From NCBI RefSeq assembly GCF_937959485.1, contig NZ_CALGPY010000006.1, positions 124,001-188,000 of the forward strand: a DNA stretch of 64,000 nt, read 5' to 3'. Position 1 is the stretch's first letter. Every line of letters begins with the position of its first letter. The notes under the pieces are model-generated. The model had not been told where the DNA came from. It saw only the letters and a list, made by a program, of their open reading frames with translations, and did no database searches. This document shows positions 25,076 through 32,566 of the stretch, one piece after another. Source of the DNA: an uncultured Campylobacter sp. Its GTDB lineage: Bacteria > Campylobacterota > Campylobacteria > Campylobacterales > Campylobacteraceae. Made by a program: the position numbers and the translations under genes.

Positions 25076-26251
25076 ATGAATATCACGACCTTTTCGCCGC
25101 CGTTTCGCATCGTAGGCGGCTATTTCATCTGCGGCTTTATCTTTTTGCTGCTAAGCGCGGCGAGCTTTTTAAAGGCCGATTTCGGCGCGATCCAAGCGCC
25201 GCAGACGGCGAGCTTTTTTCACGTATTTTTGCTGGGTTTCGTAATCAGCATAATCATCGGAGCGCTCTATCAGCTCACCTCCGTCATCATCCAAAAGGAA
25301 TTTTTCACCGTCAAATTTGCGTTTTTAAATCTCCTCACCTACGGCGCGGGCGTGGCTCTGCTAAGCGCGGGATTGCTGCTTTCAAGCATCCCTTTGATGC
25401 ACGCAGGCGGCGCCGTTTTGCTGCTTAGTCTATTTTATTTTACGATCTGCTACGCGCTAAGCTTCATCGGCACACCCAAATGGAGTTTCCCCGCCGTAGC
25501 GCTTGTGATCTCGGCTGCGTTCTTAGCCGTAGGGATCAGCCTTGGCTTTGCGCTCGTGCTAGCGCTTAGCGGCGTGGAGATTTTCGGAGTGTATTTTTCG
25601 GAAATTTTATCCTATCACATATACTTCGTGTTAGGCTTTGTATTTTTCGTCATCGTAGGCGCTGCATGCGTGCTGCTGCCGATGTTTAGCCTGGCGCACG
25701 ATCTAAGCTTCGCACTAGCAAAAGCTTCGCTAGCGCTGTATCTGCTCGCAGGGCTGTTTTTGCTAAAAGACTTTGGAATTTTCATCGCATTTGCCGCGCT
25801 TGCGAGCTTTGCGGCTCAGGCGATCTATATCCTGGCTAGGCGCGTGCGAAAAGCGATAGATTATTGGAATTTAAACGTCTATATCTCGCTGGCGGCTTTG
25901 GGATTTAGCGCGGCATTTTGGCTCGCGGATCGTGCGGATGCGGCGGCGTTTTGGCTGCTATACGGCTTTTTGTTCGCCTTCATCGTCGCGCACCTCTATA
26001 AAATCGCGCCCTTTCTCATCTGGTACCACTATGTCTCGCCCTTCGTCGGCAAGCGCAAAATCCCTATGCTAGATGATATGATAATCAAAAAGATCGCCTA
26101 CGCAGCCTGCGTGCCGAACGTCTTAGCGCTTGCATGCGCGAGCTTCGGAGCGCTAACGCCCGCGGTTATCTTGCAAGCGGTAAGCATAATTTTGGTGCTA
26201 ATCAACACCGTAAATATCTTTAACTACATAAAATTCGGAGAGGAAAAATGA
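25076..26251 (+). CDS. Polytopic membrane protein, haem-copper-oxidase-like
   Basis: The 391-residue protein has eleven or twelve hydrophobic helices. HVFLLGFVISIIIGALYQLT (about 49-68) and SYHIYFVLGFVFFVIVGAAC (about 180-199) place histidines at helix starts in a manner resembling subunit I of quinol/cytochrome oxidases or NnrS-type haem proteins. However, no full set of six metal ligands can be confirmed by eye. It overlaps the MIP18 gene start by four bases and follows the DUF2249 gene by 17. It may be a haem sensor, NO-related protein or a haem-handling membrane protein. The exact family is uncertain. Confidence 0.6.
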   Translation: MNITTFSPPFRIVGGYFICGFIFLLLSAASFLKADFGAIQAPQTASFFHVFLLGFVISIIIGALYQLTSVIIQKEFFTVKFAFLNLLTYGAGVALLSAGLLLSSIPLMHAGGAVLLLSLFYFTICYALSFIGTPKWSFPAVALVISAAFLAVGISLGFALVLALSGVEIFGVYFSEILSYHIYFVLGFVFFVIVGAACVLLPMFSLAHDLSFALAKASLALYLLAGLFLLKDFGIFIAFAALASFAAQAIYILARRVRKAIDYWNLNVYISLAALGFSAAFWLADRADAAAFWLLYGFLFAFIVAHLYKIAPFLIWYHYVSPFVGKRKIPMLDDMIIKKIAYAACVPNVLALACASFGALTPAVILQAVSIILVLINTVNIFNYIKFGEEK

Positions 26252-26553
26252 AAGTAACGAAAGAGCAAGTTTACGACGCGCTTCGCGCCGTTGTCGATCC
26301 TGAGGTGGGGTTTGACGTCGTGTCGCTAGGGCTCATCTACGACGTAGCGGTAGATGAGGCAAACAACGCCAAAGTCACGATGACGCTATCGACTCAGTCG
26401 TGCCCGCTGCATGAGATGATGGTGGAATGGGTGCGCGCGGGTGCCGAGAGCGTGGATGGTATCGGCGACGTGGAGATTGATCTCGTCTTTGAGCCGATGT
26501 GGAATATCGACATGGCGGAGGATCACGTCAAAGAAGCGCTCGGTAGATTTTAA
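26248..26553 (+). CDS. MIP18/DUF59 (SufT-like) iron-sulfur assembly factor
   Basis: This 101-residue protein is a stand-alone MIP18/DUF59 domain. The DPE motif occurs in AVVDPEVGFDVVSLGLIYDV (about 14-33), the reactive cysteine in STQSCPLHEMM (about 48-58), and the conserved FEPMW near the end. These proteins help deliver or repair iron-sulfur clusters in the cytoplasm. It overlaps the membrane-protein gene by four bases, so it belongs to the DUF2249 operon. Confidence 0.88.
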   Translation: MKVTKEQVYDALRAVVDPEVGFDVVSLGLIYDVAVDEANNAKVTMTLSTQSCPLHEMMVEWVRAGAESVDGIGDVEIDLVFEPMWNIDMAEDHVKEALGRF

Positions 26554-26628
26554 ACAGCTTTGCCGCACCCCGTAGTTTAAGCTTTGAAATTCTAAAATTA
26601 GACTTAAAATTTATACTTAGGGGCTACT

Positions 26629-27717
26629 ATGAAAAAATTTACCGACGGCAAGAAAGAAATTCTACTTCAAACGCAAGGGCTTAGTTTGATTTCAAAGACG
26701 CTACAAAACGGCAAAGAAAGGCTGAGCTCTAAAGAATTCGCAAATTGCGATGCTCTGCAAAAAGCTTTCGTAAAAAAGCAAGTTGATGTCCTAAAAAAGG
26801 GCTTCATCTACGAAAACAAAAAAGCGAAATTCGGCGAGGCGCTAGCGCATGCCTATATCGGCGGCAGATACAGCGGAGCGCTTGGGTTTGCCGAGTTTGA
26901 GGATAAATTTTACGTCTATAAATGTAATTTTGACGAGCACGGCTGCGATTATTTAATCGTGCTGAACGGCGAGCTAAAAACTCTTGCGCAAATTGAGCTA
27001 CCAAAAATTTTAGCATGGAAAATGACTGCTACCGAAAAGGCCTTGGTGCTTGATTTGGACCACGAATTCTTTCTTTTTGATGGAGAAAAATTCAGCAGGC
27101 TTTTTGAAGCCTGGGATATCACAGGAGGAGGCTTTAGCTCTGCTCTAAGCGGCAACGGCGAAATTCTAGCCTGCAGCACGGATGGAATTTTAGCTTTCGG
27201 AGGCGACAAGGAGCTAAATTTTAAAACGGAATTTTCTGCAAAAGCAATAGGCTTCGGCAATAAAATTTGCGTAGCCTGTGGGGATGAAGGTGGCAAAAAT
27301 ATCGCTAGGCTCTACCGCCTAAAAGACTTCGCCCAGCTTTGCCGTATCGAATGCGACGTAGGCTATATCCACTCCCTAAACGTGGGGCTTATCAAAAATG
27401 ACGCGATTTTGGTCGTAAATAACGGCTTTGATGAGCTGTATTTTTGGGACGTCGCAAGCAAAAAGCGTCTAAGCGTACCAAAAAGCTTGCCAAGAAGCAT
27501 AATGAGGTTTGCCGCAAACAATCAAATCTTTCTTACGTATTTTTATGGCAGGTTTAAAGCATTCAGCTTGGAGGATTTTCGCCTCTTAGGCGAGTTTGAG
27601 TGCGAGCACTGCGTCAAAACTGCTGCTATTGAAATCTCGAGCGAGCGCCTTTATGTTCGCACCGACTACGGATTTTTTAGCATTTATTCTTTAGCCGAGA
27701 ATGGAATTAAAATTTAA
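26629..27717 (+). CDS. Predicted beta-propeller protein, function unknown
   Basis: I do not recognise a named family for this 362-residue protein. It has no signal peptide, so it is probably cytoplasmic. From about residue 80 it consists of repeating short beta-strand units (for example KFYVYKCN, HEFFLFDGEKF, GFDELYFWDVASKK, GFFSIYSL) with the spacing of a WD40/PQQ-like propeller, so a binding scaffold is plausible. It is more AT-rich than its neighbours. The gene stands 75 bases after the MIP18 gene with its own AGGGGC-type site and no clear partner. Confidence 0.55.
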   Translation: MKKFTDGKKEILLQTQGLSLISKTLQNGKERLSSKEFANCDALQKAFVKKQVDVLKKGFIYENKKAKFGEALAHAYIGGRYSGALGFAEFEDKFYVYKCNFDEHGCDYLIVLNGELKTLAQIELPKILAWKMTATEKALVLDLDHEFFLFDGEKFSRLFEAWDITGGGFSSALSGNGEILACSTDGILAFGGDKELNFKTEFSAKAIGFGNKICVACGDEGGKNIARLYRLKDFAQLCRIECDVGYIHSLNVGLIKNDAILVVNNGFDELYFWDVASKKRLSVPKSLPRSIMRFAANNQIFLTYFYGRFKAFSLEDFRLLGEFECEHCVKTAAIEISSERLYVRTDYGFFSIYSLAENGIKI

Positions 27718-27814
27718 AAAGCGCTATTGATAGGGATTTATCGCCCGCTTCAAGCTCATAAAATTAAACGAGCTCCGCCCGCCTTAAGCTTGCGCAACAA
27801 GCAGGGGTGGCTAT

Positions 27815-29257
27815 TTAAAGAAATTTTATCGCAAAAATCGCAGGCTTTGAGAGCTTTTTAAGGCTTCCTTTAAGCATTATCAAATTATCCGCACCGGAGA
27901 TTTTAAGAGTGGAGTTTTCAAAGCTAAATTCTAAATTTTTTAGCGCGTTTTCGCTTAGAAGGCGTGCAAGCTCCAAAATATAGCTCAGCCACGCAAGCTT
28001 GGCGACATCCGGCAAAATCGCGCTCAAAGGCGCGAATGTAGCGCCCAGCTCGCGCTTTCCGTGCATCGAGATGATCGCAGCTATTAGTGCCTTTTCTTTG
28101 TGCGTCGTGCGGTAGTTCAGCCCGCCGAGCACCATATCCGCGCTGGTTTCATGCTTCGCATAAAAGCCGATCGCCCGCCCGATCTCGCAAAGCGATGCTG
28201 CGGTTTGTAGAATTTTAATATATTTTTCGCCCAAGCCGTGTAGAGGCGATAGCGCGCAAAACAGCGCCTTTGCAAACTTCGGAGCCTCGCTGGGCTCGGA
28301 AGCGAAGCGATCTTTAAGGCTTCTTAGGCTCGGATTAAAGCCTCTAGGCAGGTTTGCGCCACGCAGAATCGAGCTTAAAAACGCCCCCTCTCGCACCCCT
28401 ACGCCGCTGGTGATGATCTTTTTCGCCCCTAGGCGCCTTACGATCTTATCAAAGATAATGGCGCCCTCTCTGATCGTGTCATAGCGGTCCTTTTTGATCG
28501 GGAATTTCGCCAGATCAAGCGTCTTTGCGCTCATCAGCTTGGCAAAAAACGGCGCGTATTTTTCATAATCGTAGCTGAAATTATGCACGATCTTTAGCGG
28601 ATGGTTTTGCAGGCTCATCACGGCGCCGGAAAGCGCTCGCGCGGAGCCGCCCATTACGATTAAATTTTGCGTGCGAAACTCGGCGCCTACCTGCGAGATC
28701 GCGCTATTTATGTATTTTTCTAGCCCCTTTGTGTCGCCGCGGTCGAAAAATAGCTCCTTTAGCCGCACCGTGCCTAAATTTAGAGAAATTTTATTTTCTA
28801 TCTTGCCGTTTTTGATGTAAGCAAGCTCGGTCGAGCCGCCGCCGATATCTAACGTAACGCCCTCGGAAAAGTCGCTAAGCAAATTTTGCGCCGCATAGGC
28901 GCCCAGATATGCCTCCATCTGCCCGTCTATCTTGCGGATCGTGATGCCCGTTTGCTTGCGGACGAGATTTATAAACTCAGCCCCGTTCGGCGCATCGCGA
29001 AGCGCGGATGTGCCGATGCAAAGCACGCGTTTAGCCTTGTAATTGCATACCAGGGTTTTAAATTTTTTAAACGCCAGCAGGCATTTTTGCATCGCTTCGG
29101 AAGTTAAAATTCCGCCGTTTTCGTAAGCGCCCTCGCCTAGGCGGATCTTGATCTTATGCTCGGCCAAAATGAAAAATCCGAGCCTGCTAGTGCGCTCGAA
29201 AATCACGGCTCTGGCGGAATTTGAGCCCAGATCTATGACTGCGACGCGCTTGGGCAT
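27815..29257 (-). CDS. Ppx/GppA-family phosphatase
   Basis: The 480-residue protein has the actin-like Ppx/GppA N-terminal domain, with AVIDLGSNSARAVIFE (about 5-20) and VTLDIGGGSTELAYIKNG (about 134-151). An HD-like C-terminal half follows. Enzymes of this family remove phosphate from polyphosphate or convert pppGpp to ppGpp, linking phosphate stores and the stringent response. Which substrate is used here cannot be read. It directly follows the small ferredoxin gene on the same strand, an order I recall from C. jejuni. Confidence 0.9.
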   Translation of the reverse strand: MPKRVAVIDLGSNSARAVIFERTSRLGFFILAEHKIKIRLGEGAYENGGILTSEAMQKCLLAFKKFKTLVCNYKAKRVLCIGTSALRDAPNGAEFINLVRKQTGITIRKIDGQMEAYLGAYAAQNLLSDFSEGVTLDIGGGSTELAYIKNGKIENKISLNLGTVRLKELFFDRGDTKGLEKYINSAISQVGAEFRTQNLIVMGGSARALSGAVMSLQNHPLKIVHNFSYDYEKYAPFFAKLMSAKTLDLAKFPIKKDRYDTIREGAIIFDKIVRRLGAKKIITSGVGVREGAFLSSILRGANLPRGFNPSLRSLKDRFASEPSEAPKFAKALFCALSPLHGLGEKYIKILQTAASLCEIGRAIGFYAKHETSADMVLGGLNYRTTHKEKALIAAIISMHGKRELGATFAPLSAILPDVAKLAWLSYILELARLLSENALKNLEFSFENSTLKISGADNLIMLKGSLKKLSKPAIFAIKFL

Positions 29258-29503
29258 TTAAATTTCCATATGGACGTGTTTGTATTTCAGCTCGTCCGCC
29301 GTCTCGATATTATCGGGATCGGTGATGATACACTCGACGGGACAAACCACGATGCAAGCGGGCTCGGAGTAATCATCTACGCACTCACAGCATCGATCGG
29401 CATCTATGATGTATATCGGCTCATCCTCGAAAATAGCTTCATTAGGGCATTCCTCGCGGCAAGCGTCGCAACTGATGCATTCTTTTGTAATCAACAATGA
29501 CAT
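29258..29503 (-). CDS. Two-cluster 4Fe-4S ferredoxin (YfhL-like)
   Basis: The 81-residue protein has two 4Fe-4S motifs: CISCDACREECP (about 10-21) and CCECVDDYSEPACIVVCP (about 38-55), with the extended spacing of the YfhL/FdxB group. It carries electrons in the cytoplasm, partners unknown. The coding region ends where the phosphatase gene begins. A similar but separate ferredoxin is encoded at 39.9-40.2 kb. Confidence 0.9.
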   Translation of the reverse strand: MSLLITKECISCDACREECPNEAIFEDEPIYIIDADRCCECVDDYSEPACIVVCPVECIITDPDNIETADELKYKHVHMEI

Positions 29504-29552
29504 ATAATTTTACCTTACGAAAAAATTTATGGCGTTTATACCATAAAAAGCT

Positions 29553-30860
29553 TCATTTTGTTTTAAAATAGCGGAATTTCGGGCTATTTCTTAAATTTTT
29601 TAGCGGAAGTTTGAAAATCGCGACGATTAGCGAGCGCGCTTCATCGTTTTTAAGATCCACTTGCGCGCCCATCGCTTGAGCAGCATTTTTGGCCAAAAAT
29701 AGCCCGAGCCCGGCTCCCGGTTTGCCGCCGTAGCGCTTAAAAGGGGCGAAATAATCTATCTCTTCGTTAAGCAGCTCGCCTTTGTTTGCGACCCGCACTA
29801 TGAAATTTCCGTCCGAAATTTCGCTCTCGATCAGCACCTTTTCGCCGTCCGGAGAAAATTTTATGGCGTTTTGGATAAAATTTTGAATCACGTGCATAAA
29901 GAGACTTTTCTGCACCGAAATTTCAAGCTGTTCAGGCTTAAGATCCATCGTCAAGTCCTTGCCCGCCGTACGCGCTAAAATTTTAAAGCCCACGCATAGC
30001 TCCCGCAGATATGCAATCATATCGGTCTGCTCGGGCGCCTCAAACTGCGCCCCCTCCTGCCGCCCGATCTCTAGGATTGAGCTGATCATTTTATTCATAT
30101 TATCGATCGAGTCGTTATTGTTTTTAAGCGCCTCGATATATTTCTCGCTCTCGCGCGGTTTAATCAGCGTCACTTCGTTTTTAGTTTTCATAACCGCAAG
30201 CGGGGTCTTAAGCTCATGCGCAATACCGATAAAAAGCTCTTTTTGATACAAAATGAAAGTTTCAATGCGCTCAAGTAGACGGTTTATGCTATTTGAAAGC
30301 ATATTAAATTCGCTCGGGATTTCGGCCCCGTCGATCGGCTTTAGAAATTTTTCATCCACCGAAGCAAGCCTTTGACTGATCAGCTTAATCGGCATTAGTA
30401 GCATGCGCGAAAGAAACATCGCGTAAAACACCACCAAAAATATCATCGTCAAATTTACTAAAATTATGTCGATGAGTATTTGATTTACGATGTTTGCATA
30501 GACGCTCACGTCGGCTCGGATACTTAAAATTTTATCCTTACCATAAGGATAGTACAGCTGTAAATAGCTCTTGCTATCCTCGGAGCTTTCGATAAATTTA
30601 GGTTTATTGATACTTTCGTTTTCGATGATTTTGCTTTCGTATTCACCGGATGCGTCTTGTAAAAAAGATGAAATTTTCTCAGGCGCCACGGAGGCTTCTA
30701 CGATTTTTTGTGCTCTTTGGATTAAATTTTGAACAGGAGTTTCGAAGATGGTAATTCTCATATAATTATAGAGCATTACCGAAAAAATGACAATTAGCAT
30801 CAACGAAGCGGATGCTAATTGCATTACAAAGCGGACTCTTAGGCTTTTTGTGGAAAGCAA
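29553..30860 (-). CDS. Sensor histidine kinase adjacent to cosR
   Basis: The 435-residue kinase has a first membrane helix (about 12-32), a periplasmic sensor of about 100 residues and a second helix (about 127-152). A HAMP-like linker follows. The phospho-acceptor is H215 in GIAHELKTPLAVMK, the N-box is NFIQNAIKFSPDG and the G-box is GAGLGLFLAKNAA, so it looks active. It overlaps the 3' end of the upstream response-regulator gene by 22 bases, implying a functional pair. In C. jejuni, as I recall, the cosR regulator is an orphan and a ferredoxin gene sits in this position. The signal sensed is unknown. Confidence 0.9.
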   Translation of the reverse strand: MLSTKSLRVRFVMQLASASLMLIVIFSVMLYNYMRITIFETPVQNLIQRAQKIVEASVAPEKISSFLQDASGEYESKIIENESINKPKFIESSEDSKSYLQLYYPYGKDKILSIRADVSVYANIVNQILIDIILVNLTMIFLVVFYAMFLSRMLLMPIKLISQRLASVDEKFLKPIDGAEIPSEFNMLSNSINRLLERIETFILYQKELFIGIAHELKTPLAVMKTKNEVTLIKPRESEKYIEALKNNNDSIDNMNKMISSILEIGRQEGAQFEAPEQTDMIAYLRELCVGFKILARTAGKDLTMDLKPEQLEISVQKSLFMHVIQNFIQNAIKFSPDGEKVLIESEISDGNFIVRVANKGELLNEEIDYFAPFKRYGGKPGAGLGLFLAKNAAQAMGAQVDLKNDEARSLIVAIFKLPLKNLRNSPKFRYFKTK

Positions 30861-31510
30861 AATCTATATCCGCGTCTGCGAACGGTCTCGATCGTAGAGA
30901 TATTTAGAGGCTTATCCATTTTCTGGCGGATTTGATTGATCGCGACTTCGATGACGTTTGGCGTAACGAGCTCAGGCTCCTCCCAGATGGCATCTAATAG
31001 CTGCTCTTTACTGACGATCTGATCGCTGTGGCGCGCCAAGTGAGTTAGCACCTCAAACGGCTTGCCCTTAAGCTCGATCTCTTGACCTAGATATGTGATC
31101 TTTTCCTCATCCGGATCGATGATGAGATCGTCGATTTTGATGATATTTGAGCCGCCAAAGCGAAGTCTAGCCTCGAGGCGTGCTACTAAAACATCAAAGT
31201 CGAAAGGTTTTTTGATAAAATCGTCCGCGCCAGCACGAAGTGCTTTGATCTCGCTTTCTTTATCGTCTTTTGCAGATAGCACGACGACGGAGGTGCGCGC
31301 GGATTTTTGCTTAACCAATGCGATGAGATCGATGCCGTTGCCGTCAGCTAGCATCCAATCGGTTAGCACCAAATCATAATTTCTAATGCCGATATAATAC
31401 TCTGCGTCCTTAAAACTCTCGGAAGTATCCGTCTGATAGCCGAACTCCATCAAGCCCTCCGCTATCGTCTTGTTTAAAGTCACCTCGTCCTCGACTATTA
31501 AAATTCTCAT
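30839..31510 (-). CDS. cosR: OmpR-family response regulator, CosR-type
   Basis: The 223-residue protein has a receiver domain with D51 in LVLTDWML, SAKDD and the KKPFDF lysine. An OmpR/PhoB winged-helix domain ends INQIRQKMDKPLNIS followed by TVRRRGYRFCFPQ. The effector domain is close to what I remember of C. jejuni CosR (and H. pylori HP1043), an essential regulator of oxidative-stress genes such as ahpC, sod and cme. The neighbourhood (ferredoxin and phosphatase downstream, folB and plsY upstream) also matches. It begins with its own AT-rich leader (31511-31586). Here it is followed by a kinase gene. Confidence 0.88.
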   Translation of the reverse strand: MRILIVEDEVTLNKTIAEGLMEFGYQTDTSESFKDAEYYIGIRNYDLVLTDWMLADGNGIDLIALVKQKSARTSVVVLSAKDDKESEIKALRAGADDFIKKPFDFDVLVARLEARLRFGGSNIIKIDDLIIDPDEEKITYLGQEIELKGKPFEVLTHLARHSDQIVSKEQLLDAIWEEPELVTPNVIEVAINQIRQKMDKPLNISTIETVRRRGYRFCFPQKA

Positions 31511-31586
31511 TTAATTTCCTTGCCTTAAAATTTTGCGGCGATTTTAACATATTTTAAGCAAAATTTCAAGATTTTTTAAAGAAATT

Positions 31587-31904
31587 TTAAAATTTTATCT
31601 CTATTTCCGCGCCGACGCTCGCGTCTTGTAAAATTTCGGGCTTTAAAATTTTCATATAAAAATAATCCATCGATCGAAATTTTGAGTGAAACTCCTGCGC
31701 GAAGTATTTTAGCGCGTCCTCTACGAGGCGAAATTTTTTCTCGCGGAACTCCGCTTTGATATATTCGCAAACCCGCGCATAGTCGATAAATTCCTCCGCT
31801 CCGAACTTCGCCCACACCCAGACGCGCTGCTCGCGCTTGCGCTCAAAATCCAGCGTCCCGATTATCGTGCCAAATTCCAGCTTTTCGATTAAAATTTTAA
31901 TCAT
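31587..31904 (-). CDS. folB: Dihydroneopterin aldolase
   Basis: The 105-residue protein has the FolB fold. MIKILIEKLEFGTIIGTLDF opens the first strand, the catalytic-glutamate region is FGTIIGTLDFERKREQRVWV, and IDYARVCEYIKAEF and LVEDALKYFAQEF form the two helices. FolB converts dihydroneopterin to hydroxymethyl-dihydropterin in folate synthesis. It overlaps the plsY stop by four bases. The order plsY-folB-cosR agrees with C. jejuni from memory. The sequence is shorter than the standard FolB (about 120) but complete. Confidence 0.82.
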   Translation of the reverse strand: MIKILIEKLEFGTIIGTLDFERKREQRVWVWAKFGAEEFIDYARVCEYIKAEFREKKFRLVEDALKYFAQEFHSKFRSMDYFYMKILKPEILQDASVGAEIEIKF

Positions 31905-32557
31905 ACTACGCGCTTTTCCTCGCCCTTAAGCAGCCTGGCAATATTCGGCGCGTGTTTGTAAAATACGATGAAAACTATCAGAAAGATCGGCGCATGAGTG
32001 TTGATCGCGGGCATCTGCGGATGGATCACGTAGCTTGCTACGACTAGCGCAAGCGCCGCTGCAAGCGAGGCTACGGATGAAATTTTAACCGTCTTGCCGA
32101 CCACGAACCAAACGGCAAGCGCAATAACAATCTCGATAGGAATAAAGCAAGCAAGCACGCCGGCTCCCGTCGCAATGCCCTTGCCGCCGTTAAATTTCAG
32201 ATACGGGCTAAAGCAATGCCCAAGCACCGCAAAGACAGCCATGCTCCACAGCACGTTTTCATCAAAGCCCAAAGCACGCGCAATCAGTATCGGCAGGACG
32301 CCCTTTAGCGCATCGCAGACAACCGTGAGGATCGCGAGCTTTTTTGCTTTTTGTGGATCGCGAGTTTTTAAGACGCGAAGGACGTTGGTAGCGCCTATGG
32401 AGCCGCTGCCTTCGCTTTTGATATCCACGCCGCCTAGGTATCTGCCGATCAAAAGCCCAAAGGGGATCGCAGCGATCAGATACGCCGCGAAGTAGCACCA
32501 AAAATTCGGCGCCGTAACGATGCTAAGTAAAAATTCTAAAATTCCCGATTTTTTCAT
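31901..32557 (-). CDS. plsY: Glycerol-3-phosphate acyltransferase PlsY
   Basis: This inner-membrane protein of 218 residues transfers acyl from acyl-phosphate to glycerol-3-phosphate, the first committed phospholipid step. It works with PlsX, encoded at 37.8-38.8 kb. Motifs of the family are GSGSIGATNVLRV (about 46-58), HCFSPYLKFNGGKGIATGAG (about 113-132) and FIVFYKHAPNIARLLKGEE near the end. The first of four or five membrane helices begins near residue 13. Confidence 0.93.
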   Translation of the reverse strand: MKKSGILEFLLSIVTAPNFWCYFAAYLIAAIPFGLLIGRYLGGVDIKSEGSGSIGATNVLRVLKTRDPQKAKKLAILTVVCDALKGVLPILIARALGFDENVLWSMAVFAVLGHCFSPYLKFNGGKGIATGAGVLACFIPIEIVIALAVWFVVGKTVKISSVASLAAALALVVASYVIHPQMPAINTHAPIFLIVFIVFYKHAPNIARLLKGEEKRVV

Positions 32558-32566
32558 AAAATCCCT

